This document shows, one piece after another, positions 33,851 to 45,829 of a stretch of 64,000 bases of DNA. The notes under the pieces are model-generated. The model did not search any database, was not told the origin of the DNA, and saw only the letters and a program-made list of their open reading frames with translations. Positions within the stretch are counted from its first letter, which is position 1; the number at the start of each line of letters is the position of its first letter. Source of the DNA: Amborella trichopoda. Its lineage: Eukaryota; Streptophyta; Magnoliopsida; Amborellales; Amborellaceae. The stretch spans positions 1,110,558 to 1,174,557 of the forward strand of contig NW_006496119.1 of the NCBI RefSeq assembly GCF_000471905.2, in the 5' to 3' direction. Made by a program: the position numbers and the translations under genes.

Positions 33851-36260
33851 CTACTGAGCAGCACCTGCAAAAGAAATATAAGAGAAGGGGGGAGAAGAAG
33901 AGTTAGTATGTTTTGGGCTGCTTTTCATGTCATCACCAGAATTGGACCCGTATGGGGGGTATTTTAGGTCTTGCCCTTGCTCTGACTGTTGGGGGGTGCT
34001 TTTAGCGTCGTCACCCATATTGGACGAGTCACGAGCAGTTGATGACTCAAGGATGTCCACGTGATACGACGAATAAGGTGAGCTGCTCATGGGATGAAGT
34101 CCCGTAAGGTGGCTGAGGAATGTGATTCCTTCGGCAAGCTAACTTGGGTGCTCGTCTCCTTATGGATCCTTGAGGAGGTATTTGGACTCTCCTATCGAGC
34201 TGATCAGTGGCCTTAGCTTAATGAACCGCCTCACGTTTCAGGGACTTGAGCCTACTTCGTCCATGGTAAACTTCCCAGAGCTGAGAAGTCAAGGGCTCTG
34301 CAGGGTCTAGTGTATGCTCATAGGGGACCTGTAGTGGGATTTCCTCTTGGATGGGAGTGATGGCTTGGAAGCGTTCTTGGAGAATGGCACAAACAATGTG
34401 GCCTTCTTGCACCTTCTCAACGACTATAGCTTGAAACTTAGAGCATTCTTTCAGTTCGTGGCTCCATACTTGGTGATATGGGCAACAAAGGTTTTCTGTA
34501 CCTTGAGCAAGACGCCTAGGCTGCCTGGTGGGCTTGGGGGTGACATGGCCCTGTTGGAGCATTGCCTGGAAGAGGGTCTGCAGAGGATCTGGCTCAGCGC
34601 TCCCCTGGGCTTGTGTCGGGAGGTTCTCTTGTACTGGTGAAGAAGGGACTTGAGGGTGTCCTTCTGGGTTACCATGAGCTTCTTGGCATTGCTGCATCTT
34701 CTTTGCCAAGAGCACATGGAAGCCAGTGCATTACCCAAGTCATGGCCTCGTATTAGGTGATACGAGCACTAGAGGTTCTCAGCTCTTGGAGACAGGAACT
34801 TGAGTTACCTTGTCGACTTTAGCATGATGTTTCTCCCTCTTCGAGCATTATAGAAAATAGTGCACGGAGGGTAGTGGGCAGCGTCAGTTTCCCGAACGCT
34901 TTTTTAACTCTTCGAGCTTTATCTGACCCTTGTTAATAAGGGCTTCGATAATGTCCTTGAGCGTATATCAGTCTTGAGTGGGGTGACCTACTCCTCGATG
35001 ATAGGCGCAGTACCTCTCGTGTGTCTTCTGCCCGACCAACTATGGGGTTTTGATCTCTGACAGCTGGATCATGCTCTGCTCTAGCAGTAACCAAAGTAGC
35101 ACATGAATCCACTCCCTCTCGAAGACGTACACTATATTCTGGTGCTGGATCCAGAAGTCATTTCAATTTATATTCTTAGGGGCCAAGACCCTATCGTAGG
35201 ACTGCTCCTTGCCCCCCGCCTGAGGTGTCTGTGCCTTGGATAGGTTCAGGGTTTGAGGGGTGGCAATCTTAATGTCAATCATAATGACAACAACACTAAT
35301 CACCACTTTTGCTGGTTGCCCCGACTGTTGGAGCAGGTATTTGAGTCAGAGGGTTGCTGATGAGATCCACCATGGTGCTTGGACAGACCTTCTATACAAA
35401 CAGCTTTAGAGATGAGCTCTGACATGGAGGGTGGATTGGAGGCCTCGACATGTAGGGCGATCTCGAGCAGCATATTTCTTATGCAGGCCTGAACTGCTTC
35501 TTCTTTAGTCATGGGAGTGGCATGAAAGGTTGCCAAATCGCTCCATCGGGCAATGAACTTGTCAACTGGTTTACAAGGGTCTTGAGTCAAAGTGAGGAGC
35601 TCGATGGTTTCCATGTTTCTCTGGACTTCGCAGAAGCGTTGGTAAAACAACTGCTCCATTTCTTACCATGTGTGTACCGAGTTGGGATGCAGCCGAGCAT
35701 ATCACTGGAAGGCTGGCCCTTCGAGAGTCTTGATGAACTAACTAAGGAGGAGTCCCCTGTCAGTTGTCATCTCTCAATAGGTCGCTTGGAAGTGAGCAGT
35801 ATGCTGATGCGGGGATGTAGTGTCGTTGAACAGTGGAAGCTTCCCTTTTTGGTAGTTTGGGGAAAACGATACCTGGTTGATATACGAGGGATACAGCTTC
35901 TAGTAGAGTGGCGCCTCTTGCATGCCCAAGACCCTATTCTTGAGACTGTGGGTCACCATAGCATCTATATCAGCTTGCGAAACCATGCAGGAAGCAGAGC
36001 TCTCTTGGGAGACCGGTGGGGGAGTTTGCCTGGGAACTATGTCTTCACCATACGGGAATCAGTCTCATGGTGAGAAGAAGGGGACCTGGAGACTTCTTGG
36101 CGATCCATCTTTTCGAGGATGGATTGCATCATCACCTCAAACCTGTTCATTCGCTCTTCTTGAGCATCGTTCGGCTCATTGATCGCCATGATGTTGACCG
36201 TTTCTTTTGGATGGTCAGCGTCTGGTGGAATAGTGGACTGCTAGGGTTGACGAGTCGTAT
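33851..36260 (-). pseudogene. gag polyprotein of E3 (subfamily B)
   Basis: The gag core is at 35900-35300 (- strand): MEQLFYQRFCEVQRNMETIE, LLTLTQDPCKPVDKF, EIALHVEASNPPSMSELISK and GLSKHHGGS. Three knuckle-type modules follow: CAYHRGVGHPTQD with the last Cys codon turned to a stop (about 34,980-34,940), a frameshifted CSYHLIRGHDLG (about 34,780-34,730), and CCPYHQVWSHELKEC (about 34,495-34,450). The tail 34090-33851 has the SNxGDDxKSxP repeat. Stops are frequent. It resembles E4 much more than E1 or E6. Confidence 0.8.
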
Positions 36261-36780
36261 GAGGCAAGTTGGTCTGCAAGGGCTCAGCATGCTCTGATTG
36301 GACTCAAGCCATGTATGTCGATCTCGTGAGGACCGATTCTTGATGGTCGTGGGACCGTGGCTTCTTGACAGTAATTACCGAGCAATAATCCCATAATTGC
36401 TCAAGTTCTAGAGTTCGATGAGGGAAGAAGGGATTATGAGGCAAGAGGTCACCAAGAGTGGTAACCTCATCCACCTTAGAGGCTTCTCTGGTCAGGATCT
36501 GTTGGTCCCTCTTTTGCTTAATCTTGAGGCTGCTATGATTTTACTCTAGAACTAAGCCTGAGATTTAGACTGCCCCGCGTTTCTTGAGCATGCGAGGGTT
36601 GTGTCCATCAACTAGAGCAGAGAGTGGGGTCCACCGAATGAGGGCAGTCTGGGTTACTGCCTTGCAGGCTGCAGGCTTCTGTCTGACATCAAGCCATTGC
36701 CCCGAATTCCCTTGTGGGGCTCGAGTGCAAGCCTAACTTGAGGCGGCTGAGCACCGTGTGCAACCTATCCCCACACATGT
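36261..36780 (-). other. Leader of E3, truncated
   Basis: The reverse complement matches 41,330-41,560 of E4 (GGTCCTCAC, GAGTCCAATC, GCAGTCCACTA). It ends abruptly near 36,780, without PBS or 5' LTR. Confidence 0.6.
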
Positions 36781-36789
36781 TGGCCTGTG

Positions 36790-37205
36790 ACCTGTCAGAT
36801 GCCTTGTGATCGTTTGTCTCTCCAGCGACTATTCAGTTCCGGGCGACCCATCGGCTCCCATGACCCTTTGGTTGTCTACTACACTTTGGTTCCCGTGACC
36901 CTTCGGTTCCCTATCCACTTCCCTGAGACCCTTCATCTACCCCACGATTGTTCACCTTCCAGTGACCGATCGCCTCCCGGGTACTTCTCAGTTTCTTGCC
37001 TAGAAACCCTTTCTCTTTTTGAGAACCCACTGTTAAGCCGTTCCCATTCCTCCACACCATCGAAAAATCCCCAAAAGCTGACGGAAGTTCACCGACAACT
37101 CTCTACTTGCAACTTCGACCCATTTTTCCTCTTCTCTGGTACTCTAAGGGAGTCGGATTGTCATCCATGCTTCTATCTCCCATGGAGCTTCACCTCTATG
37201 GCAAC
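36790..37205 (-). other. Antisense-gene leader fragment joined to LTR3
   Basis: The composition and phrases (CACCATCGAAAAATCCCC on +, AAACCCTTTC) resemble 10,850-11,200 and 63,540-63,800. It is read as the 5' leader of the antisense module of a + strand element whose body is gone. The antisense TATA block is absent before the LTR arrays begin. Confidence 0.35.
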
Positions 37206-37219
37206 CCACACAGTGGTCT

Positions 37220-37600
37220 AGATGAAAGATCCTAAACTGCATGTTCCAAACTATATGACCTTAAACTGTAGCGAAAGTCTAGTTGCACAACTTTAAACTG
37301 CATGGTCCTTGCTGCATGACCTTAAAATGCAAGCCATGGTCCAAACTAAATGACCTTAAATTGTAGTGGAGGTCTAGTTCCATGACCCTAAACTACATGG
37401 TCCTAGCTGCATGACCTTAAAATGTAAAGCCATGGTCCAAACTATATGACCTTAAACTGTAGCGGTGGTCTAGTTGCAGGACCTTAAATTGCATGGTCCA
37501 TGCTGCATGACTTTCAACTGCATAGCCATGGTTCAGTTGTATGACCCTTGAACTATAGTGCACCTCCTGACTGCACGACATTAAAATGGTTTGCACAAGT
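37220..37600 (+). repeat. GACCTTAAAC tandem array in LTR3
   Basis: The array has about twelve units of roughly 30 bp in a higher-order set of about 95 bp: CTATATGACCTTAAACTGTA, then CTAGTTGCA-GACC, then GCTGCATGACC. The set starts at 37,246, 37,335 and 37,436. Confidence 0.8.
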
Positions 37601-38948
37601 CCTATTTGAAGACATTTTACAGCACCTTGGGTCCCCAATGTGGAATAAAATAGAGAAGCCGGTCAATAAAAGCCTAACAAACAGTGAAAATTTTGAAAGC
37701 CTCATAATGGCTCAAGAACTGGCCAAGATCTTCATAAGGACTCCAAAAAGTCTCCTGCCAAGTTTTGTCACATTTTTTCATGTATAAGGCAGTGAAAACT
37801 GAGGAACAGTTTCGGTAGAATTAGCCTCTACCACCTTGAAACGGACTTCTATAACTGGAACCCTACTATCGGATCATCAAATGACTATGGGACCACCGCT
37901 ATAGGATCCAGCATGGTTGAAAACCCCCATAGATAAAATTTAAGCTTAAATGAACAATCCAAAAAGACATTATCGGTAAAAGATCAAAACAAGAGGAGTC
38001 GCACACTATTCCCGTGCGGCCACCCTGCAAGTAATCACCATTAAAGGGGCAGTCACGAATAGTGACTTGTGATGATCATACCTCACTCGTCTGAGGTTGA
38101 ATCATGCCCATATTTTGTGAGTGTATTTCTCTCATCAAGATGAGCGTCTCGATATGTGGCATGCACGGTGACGATGCCCCGAGCGCAAAGAAACGCAAGA
38201 GAGAAGTTACCGATCCGTGAAGGAAGTTGTAGAAAAATCATAAGCGAAACGCCTCTCGCGAGCGGCCAAATCACGGCGTTCGTAAACCCGATCGACGTGA
38301 AACCAGTTGCATCGCATGTACAAGGTCCATGGTTATCACTGGTCCGAACCCCACACATGATAAAGATCAGATTTCGCACATGAAGCCGATGAAGCAGTTG
38401 AACACCCGAATTCCAGATTCCGGCCAAAACTCAAAAGGTGTGAAATCTTCGTCCGGGCACAAAATCGAGCTGTGTTTGTTGCTACATGACGTGATAGCAT
38501 GCTCAGTGTGATCCAGCAAAGAAATCACCAAAAAACACCAAGGAACAAGCGCACAATCGATTTGAAGTTTGCAAGATTCATCCATATTTTAAGTCATATG
38601 AACGTGACTTAAAAACACGATCCATGGCTCGACGTTAGTATCAAATCAATTGCCATGTTGAACCCTACAAGAAAACAATCATCTTCTTGACAAACGGGCA
38701 CCAGAGCAACCCTGGATCGTTCATGAAAGATCATGCACATTTTAGAGCAGCAACAGGGACTGATCTGAAATTTTATCAATTGTTAGGAAGGGGCAAATTA
38801 GTCATTTTGAACCCTATTTTCCTATTTTATTTATTCAATTAAATATTAATTTTCAGTAATTAGGCTTAAGTTTGATCAATCCACTCGTGTTTTGGAAAAG
38901 CTCTATGTATATCATATACTCTCGTTGTACAAGGACCAAACTCTTGCT

Positions 38949-38954
38949 AATAAA
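38949..38954 (+). terminator. Poly(A) signal of LTR3
   Basis: AATAAA stands about 45 bp after the worn TATA region and before the GA tract, in the same order as in the other LTRs. Confidence 0.35.
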
Positions 38955-40533
38955 ATCTCCATCTTTTCTCATTGTTGGGTCATGCCTTGAGAGAGAAGGA
39001 AAGGAGAGAGAAATTTTTGGGATGGTACCCCTCGGCTTTAAGTAAATATCTTTCTCTCTTTTCTCTTCTTTCCTCTCTTCTTTCCTCTCTTCTTCTCTCT
39101 CTTCTTCTCTTTCTTCTTCCTCATCGGAGCTTCTCTCAGAGGCCATGCACAGTAGTGGCAGTGGCGTGCATGCCTCTTTCCTTTTTCCCCCTCCGGTGGG
39201 TTTACAGGTCGCGCATGACTATGACAGTGCCATGCACGAGCTTCTTTCTCATTCTTTTTGTTCATCTCTATTTCTCCGTGAGGTTCACAGATGGCACTTC
39301 CCATCGCTATCCATAGATGTGTCCTCGACATTTGAAAGAGGAGCGCAGACAACAGAAACTATTACCACCCCTAGGGGTCTCCCCCTATTGTGCGCTTATC
39401 GCAGATGGCGATGCTTATCATAGACGATGATGCTTATCGCCGCCCGCTAATGATCTCAACAACACCTCTCACCGTCTGTAGGCTTCTCTCGAGCATCTGC
39501 CTATCACAGATGGCGATGCCTATCGTTGCCCGTGAAGAGTTACGGTGATGACTATCGTCATCTGTAGGCGTCATTCGTACGCTATGTGCCTATCGCCGTC
39601 TGCAAGCTTCTTTCGTGCACTCAATGCCTATCACTGTCTGTAGGTTTGTCTTGCGTCCAACGCCTATCGCCGTGTACTTCATAAGGAGCTATCATCGTAC
39701 AGTTCATAAGAGGCTATCATCACGTGCTTCACAAGAAGCTATCGTAGCTCACTACTATTGTCTAGCACCGTCCAAGGGTTGCAGCACTGTTGCTCCACGG
39801 TTATGAGTGGCAATGCCTAATGCTGTCAGGATCCTCCCTCTTTGCCATCTCGCCCCTTCTTTTCTTCTCTTTTCGCATCGTTCTCGCTTGACTAAAGGGT
39901 AGACTCCGTCTAGCATTGTCGTAGCAATCTGACTGTCATGAGTATTATGCCTGTCTTGCTGCCACACCAGATTAGGACAGTCTTATTAGCCTCAGTTTCG
40001 AGTAGTATACCGTCGTGCTGGTCCTGAGTGTCATGCCCATCTTGTTGCCACTCCGAGTCGGTCACTGATCCAGCTATCATGTTAGTCTCGTGTCCTTTAT
40101 CAAGGTCTCTTCTCTTTATTTGAATCTTCTTCTTCATTACCCGAACTTCCTGTATTCCCATGAATGTGCGTTGCCTTAAGACAAGGGTGGGTCCTTCAGC
40201 CCACGCGTCTTGCAATTTAACTAGGATAGTATTGTGCAGAAAACAAGGAGATTGCAGGAAAAGAGAGGCGATTCGAAACTAGCTAAAGCAGCTGGGGGGC
40301 TTTCTGTCGTGATCTAAGAGGGTGCCCGCGCGAGTCAGCTTGAGTAAGTCACGGACCCAGGAGAGGTTGGTCCCCACATCACGTATCAAATTCCTCTCTC
40401 ACTAATTGGGCTCCAACCCTTGTTCTGCGAACAAGTTTCTTCAGAGAGCGATCTCAATCCCGGGTCTTCCTAACCCGAGACACGTGTCACCCGATCTCCT
40501 AGATTCGGGTAGGCGAGATCGAGGCATCCGATC

Positions 40534-41540
40534 TGTTTGACGAATCCAGTGGGGACTTATTACCCCTTCGTCAGTTTGCTCTTGCTTGATTAGCATCATC
40601 TTTTACTTTCTGCATTATATTTCAACGCATCTGGGTTGTTCAACCCGTTCATCCGAGTTGGGGATTTTCTCATCCCCACACTCGTGACCATTCCAGTGAA
40701 GTGAGCATTTCAAGCCTCATTCCCCACACTCCTCTTAAGTCAGGACTAATTGTTTGACTCCTAGGTTCTTTCTTGGGTTAGTGCGAGAAGGGACTTGAAG
40801 GTCCTTAGCTTCCCACTTCCTAGCTTGGTGGACCCTCCACTAAGGCCCTTCACATTGGTGGCACACATTCCACCACACACAGCACGCACCCTGCTACTGG
40901 CAAGTCCCTCGTTTGTCATATTGCTGAGGTGTGCTGAAAGGCTGCCCTGTCTGCTTTCGTGAAAGCCAAGCAGGCTGCCATCGCATTTGACCGCAAGGCC
41001 ACTACCCATACGCAGTCACCAGCCCGAACCTTTATGCCTCGAGGCTCGACACACAGAGGCAGAGATCCTGTTACCTCCACCTCTCGCACAAACCTGAAGG
41101 CTCTTAGTTTGACTACTCGAGCCACACCTCCAGGCACCTTTCATGCGACCTTGAGTTCGTGCTCAAGGCTAGGCCTTCCAAACGCTGTACGCGCCATGCA
41201 TCTGCATTCCACAACTCAGGGCAGCGCCAATTATGCGTCAGCTCGAGCACACGAGGGTCGACTGCTTTAAAGGTGCACACGCACCGACTTTACAAGTTCC
41301 TCCCCTCTCTCGATGATCTCCTGATGAACTCTTGTTGACCTCCTGCCTCCCAATCCCTTCTTCCCTCTTCGGATTCTAGCACCTGAGCGAGAAGTCCAAG
41401 ATTGCTCGGGGGTCACCATCAAAGCAAAATTCCAAGCTGTCAAGAAATCATGGTCTGAAGACTATAAAAAACCGGTCCTCACACGGTCAGCGTACAAGGC
41501 TCAAGTCCAATCGGGGCGCGCAGAGCCCCTATAGATCGGC
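40534..41540 (+). other. PBS remnant and leader of E4
   Basis: GACGAATCCAGTGGGGAC (40,539-40,556) is a mutated form of the PBS. The leader that follows shares segments with 1,221-2,137 and 45,850-47,100. Frames on both strands (for example 40,959-41,270) lack homology. Confidence 0.5.
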
Positions 41541-44030
41541 TTGCCGGGTACGACTCGCCAACCACAGCAGTCCACTACTCCACCTGGCTCTGACCCCCCA
41601 GCAAAAATGATCAGCGTCATGGTGATCTACGAGCCAGATGACTCTCAAGAAGAGCAGATGAACAGGTTCGAGATGATGATGCAGTCCATCATCAAAAATA
41701 TGGATTGCCTAGAGGCCTCCTGCCCCCCTACGTCTCTTCCTCACCATGAGGCCAACTTCCAGCATGGAGAAGACACAGCTCCCGAACAAGCTCCCCCTTC
41801 GGCCTTCTAAGACAGCTCTACTCCCCGCATGGTCTTGCAAACCGACATAGATGCCTTGGTGACCCACAGTCTAAAGAATAAGATCTCGGGCATGCAAGAG
41901 GCCCCACTTTACCAAAATTCGTACCCCTCATATATCAACTAAGTGCCCTTTCCATCGAACTATCAAAAAGGGAAGCTCCCCTCTTTCAATCGTACTATGT
42001 CCCACCACCAGCATACCGCTCACTTTTAAGCTGCTGGTCGAGAGACGACAATTGACGGGTGACTCCTCCTTCATCAGTTCATCGAAACTCTTGAAGGGCC
42101 AGCCTTTTGGTGGTATGCTCGGCTTCCTCCAAACTCGGTACACACACTGCAAGAAATGGAGCAGTTGCTTAACCAACGCTTTTATGACGTCAAGAAAAAC
42201 ATGGAAACCATCGAGCTCCTCACTTTGACTCATGACCCTGGTGGGTAGGTTGATAAGTTCATTGCTCGATAGAGAGAGTTAACAACCTATCATGCCACTC
42301 CCATGACTGAAAGAGAAGCAGTTTAGACCTGCATACGAAATATGCTCCCTAAGATCGCCATGCCTCTAACGTACCCTCCATGTTTGAACTCCTCTTTAAA
42401 GCAGTTCGTATAGAAGGTCTGTCCAAGCACCATGGTGGATATCACCAGCAGACCTCTAGCTCGGGAAACAACCGAGGCAATGGCAATTCTCGCTACAATA
42501 ACCGGAGAAACTAGCAAAAAGCAGTGCTTATTGCGGCTGTCACCGTGATAGACACTAAGAAAGCTGCCCCTCAAACTTTGGACCTCTCTAAGGCAAAGAC
42601 ACCTCAGGCTGGAGCCAAGCAGTAGCGGTCTTATAATAGGGTCCCACACCCTAAAATATAAATCGAAGTGACTACTAGATCCAGCACCAGAATAATGTAT
42701 ACCCCTTCGAGAAGGAGTGGGTTCCAGCGTTGCTTAAATTACTACTAGAGCAAAACATGATCTAGCTGCCATAGGTCAACACCCTAGAACAAGCTAGACA
42801 GTAGACACATGAGAGGTACTGTGCCTATCACGGGAGAGTAGGCCACCCCACTCTAGAGTGTTATACGCTCAAAGATGTTATCGAAGCCCTTATTAACAAG
42901 GGTCAGATAAAGATCGAAGAGTTAAAGAAAGCATTCGGGGCAACTGAGGCTTCCTACATAGTGACAATCCAAGAGGATGTCGAGGCACCCGCTGTCCTCT
43001 GTGCTCTATTCTCGATGATGCTCGAAGAAAGTCTCACCATGCCAAGGCCGACACGACAACCCAAGTTTCTGCCCCTAGGAACTGAGAATCTCTGGTGTTC
43101 GTATCATCTGGTACGAGGCCATGACCTGAGCGAATGCACTGGCTTCCACGAGCTCTTGGCAAAGAAGATGCAGCAGCACCAAGAAAGTTCATGGTAACCT
43201 AGAAGGACACCATCAAGTCCCTGCTCCACCAGTGTAAGAAAACCTTCTGACACAAGCCTAGGGAAGTGTTGAGCTAGACCCTCTGCAAGTCATCTTCGAG
43301 GCGATGCTCCAATAAGGTCTCATCACTCCCAAGACTGCCATGCAACCTAGGCATCTTGCCCAGGGCACAAAAAGTCTCGGGTGCCCGTATCACCAGGTAT
43401 GGAGCCATGATCTCACAGAATGCTTTGGGTTCGAAGCTATAGTTGCCAAGAAGGTACAGAAAGGCCACATTGTCAGTGTCATTCTCCCTGAACACTCCCA
43501 AGCCATCGCTCCCATCCAATAGGAAATCTCACTTCGGGTCCCCTATGAGCCCTACACTAGACCCTTCAGAGCCCTCGACTTCTCAGCTTTAGGAAGTCTA
43601 CCACGGACGAAGTAGGCTCAAGTACCTAAAGCGTGAGGCAGTTCGCCAAGCTGAGACTACACATCAGCTTGATAAGATGAACCAAACACCACCCAAGGGG
43701 TCCAAAAGGAGACGAGCACCGAGGTCGGCTCGCCAAAGGAACCATATTCCTCAGCCACCAGTCAAAGAAGAATTTCTCAGGCCCCTTCCTCCATTGCCGA
43801 CCTTACGAGACTTCATCCCAGGCGCAACTCACCTTATCTCTTTGTCCAATCAAGTGGATGTTCCTGAGTCATCAACTGCTCGGGACTCATCCAATACAGG
43901 TGACGACACTAAAAGCACCCCGCAATGGTCAGAGTCAAGGCAAGACCGAAAACACCCCCTGCAGACTTCCAATTCTGGCGACGACATAAAAAGCTGCCTA
44001 GGACATTCTAGTACCACTACGACCCTTGCA
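41541..44030 (+). pseudogene. gag polyprotein of E4 (subfamily B)
   Basis: ORF pieces carry EPDDSQEEQMNRFEMMMQSI, then PFPSNYQKGKLPSFN, ARLPPNSVHTLQEMEQL, RFYDVKKNMETIELLTLTH and RNMLPKIAM. After that a deletion shifts the frame near 42,360. Three knuckles follow: YCAYHGRVGHPT-ECY (about 42,820-42,860), WCSYHLVRGHDLSEC (about 43,095-43,140) and GCPYHQVWSHDLTEC (about 43,380-43,425). The last two are copies of one ~100-residue module. The linker 43,677-44,000 has GDDTKSTP and GDDIKSCL repeats. The frame that ends at 44,117 runs past a junction near 44,030 into unrelated sequence. Confidence 0.8.
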
Positions 44031-44180
44031 GTTTCACCAGAAATCCAGCAAGAAGTCCCTGAGCATACTGAAAATAACGTCAATGGTTGCTATTCCTCAC
44101 CAGAAAGGTCTCAGTGAAGCCTTGAGAAGCCCTGTTCCCAGCTCAAAAGGTCCCAGCACTCTCTGAAAACATATGCAAGC
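44031..44180 (-). other. Antisense-gene leader remnant fused to E4 gag
   Basis: TTGCAGTTTCACCAGAAA and AGCACTCTCTGAAAACAT with GCAAGCACGTTGCGAA match, on the - strand, the PMD-gene leader at 28,840-28,945. E4 therefore once had the antisense module too; everything from the gag linker to the leader has been deleted. Confidence 0.5.
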
Positions 44181-45829
44181 ACGTTGCGAAATTGCAAGCC
44201 ATTGCCGCCTGTGTCTCATGAGCCTATTGCTATCGCTATGCCCTATCACCGCGCTCCATCGAGAGGCTATCTTCGCATGCTTTATCAAAGAGTTATCAGC
44301 GCATGCCTCACCAAGAGTTAACGCCACGCGCCTCACCAGAAGCTAATGTCACGCGCCTCACCAAGAGCTATCGTCGCACGCTCCATCAAGGGGACAATCG
44401 TCGCGTGCTTCAGCCCAACACCGTGTGTGCTTCATTAAGGGCCTAATGCCGCATGTGTCAACCTAAACTTAACGCCGTGTTCATGCTTTAGCACTCCCAT
44501 CTAGACCATCCTTCTGCATCCCCAGGAGTTCATTCCTTGCAATGTAGTCCTCACCCCTTAGGGACTCGAGTCTCGAATTATAGCTCTATTCCCCATGGAG
44601 TCACATTCCCTTACCACCTAAATGGTCTAGGTCCACGACCCTAAACTGCATGGTCCAAACTATATGACCTTAAACTATAGTGAAGGTCTAGTTACACGAC
44701 CACAAATTGCATAGTCCTCATTCCATGACTTTAAACTGCATAACACCGGTCCGGCTGTATGACCTTAAACTGTAGTGCATGTCCTGACCGCATGACGTGA
44801 AAAGGCATAGCACCATGGTCAAAATTATATGACCTTAAACTGTAACGGAGGTCTAGTTGCATGACCTTAAACTGCATGATCTTAGTTGCAGGACTTTAAA
44901 CTGCATAGCCGTGGTTCAAGCGACAGGACCTTAAAACTACCAGTCGGTGAGGTCTCGCCTCAGTTATCTTCTCTCTCTACTAGTTGGCGAGGCCTAGCAT
45001 TGGTTGGTCTTCTCTCTCTTCTTCTACTAGTCGATGAGGCTTAGCGCCCAGTTGTCTTTTCTCTCTACCAGTCGGTGAGGCCTAACACTGGTTGGTCTTC
45101 TCTCTCTTCTTCTACCAGTCGGTGAGTTCTAACGTCGGTTGTCGTCTCTCTCTCTACTAGTCGATGAGGCCTAGCACCAGTTGGTCTTCTCCCTCTTCTT
45201 CTATCAGTCAACGAGACCTAGTGCCAACTGATTTTCCCTCTCTTCTTCTTTCAGCTGTCGAGACTAAGTGCCAGTTGGCTCCCTTCCTCTCTTCTTCTTT
45301 CAGGTGTCGAGACTAAGTGCCAGTTGGCTCCCTTCCATTCTTCTCATCTGACACAGTCGGTGAAGCCTAGCGCCAATTGCTTCCTTTCTCTCCCATCTCC
45401 TGAAACAGTCGGCGATGTCTAGTGCCGACTGCATCTCCTCTTCCTTGAATACGCATGCTTGCGTACATTCATAAAAGAGGAAAAGGGTGAGGCCCGACCC
45501 ACCTATTTGATAACCTTTGCCATACATGTGTGTGATTATAGAAAGCAAAAAATAGGAAGAATACGAGCCATTTGAGATGATTTTGATCCAGTTTCATTAC
45601 TGGGGGGCTTTCTTCATGATCTAAGAGGGTGTCCACACGAGTCAGTCCGCGTAAGTCCCGAACCCACCTTTTAAATTCCTCTCTCACCAGTTGGTAACAC
45701 CTGCCCCCGTTTTTTATGGAGGCTCCCGAGAGAGCGATCTCATGAACGTACTTGGAATTCCCTGTAACCCGATATGCGAGTCGCCTGATCCCCCAGGGAT
45801 CAAGATGGCAAGATCGAGGAACCTAACCA
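44181..45829 (+). repeat. LTR4 (mosaic, core deleted), 5' LTR of E5
   Basis: TCACCAAGAGCTATCGTCGC-type units (44,190-44,480, shared with the E3 LTR) lead into ATCCCC blocks, a GACCTTAAAC array (44,620-44,945), then directly the 47-bp array (44,942-45,430) and U5. The whole U3 core with TATA and GA/CT tract is missing. U5 is subfamily A (CATGCTTGCGTACATTCATA), so the left part and the right part may come from different elements. It ends CA at 45828-45829. Confidence 0.65.
44942..45430 (+). repeat. 47-bp GTCGGTGAGGCCTAGCGCCGGTTGG array in LTR4
   Basis: The array has about ten units of 47-48 bp built on CAGTCGGTGAGGCCTAGC plus a CT-rich filler. Two neighbouring units near 45,238-45,338 are almost identical, which suggests recent slippage. 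Confidence 0.75.

Larger units (their letters stand above)
26717..36780 (-). mobile_element. E3: pol-less Tat-like element with antisense PMD gene (subfamily B)
   Basis: Read on the - strand: leader (36780-36261), gag (36260-34218), repeat linker (34090-33851), a short tail (33640-33500), then the antisense gene (+ strand 29588-33317) with its promoter (28652), then the 3' LTR (to 26717). There is no RT, RNase H or integrase. The LTR outer end has TG at 26717-26718. The 5' LTR is missing: the leader stops at about 36780, where + strand element sequence begins. The gag and LTR sequences are closest to E4 and LTR3. Confidence 0.7.
37206..40533 (+). repeat. LTR3 (subfamily B), 5' LTR of E4
   Basis: A GACCTTAAAC array (37,220-37,600) is followed by the U3 core (37,664-38,900, aligning with 14,287-15,060 and 51,371-52,620), a worn TATA (38,903-38,915), AATAAA at 38949-38954, a GA tract then CT tract (38,990-39,125), a loose ATCGCCGTCTG-type array (39,390-39,790) and U5 (39,900-40,533). 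The 3' terminus is CGATCTG rather than TAACCA. No convincing protein frame is present. Confidence 0.7.
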
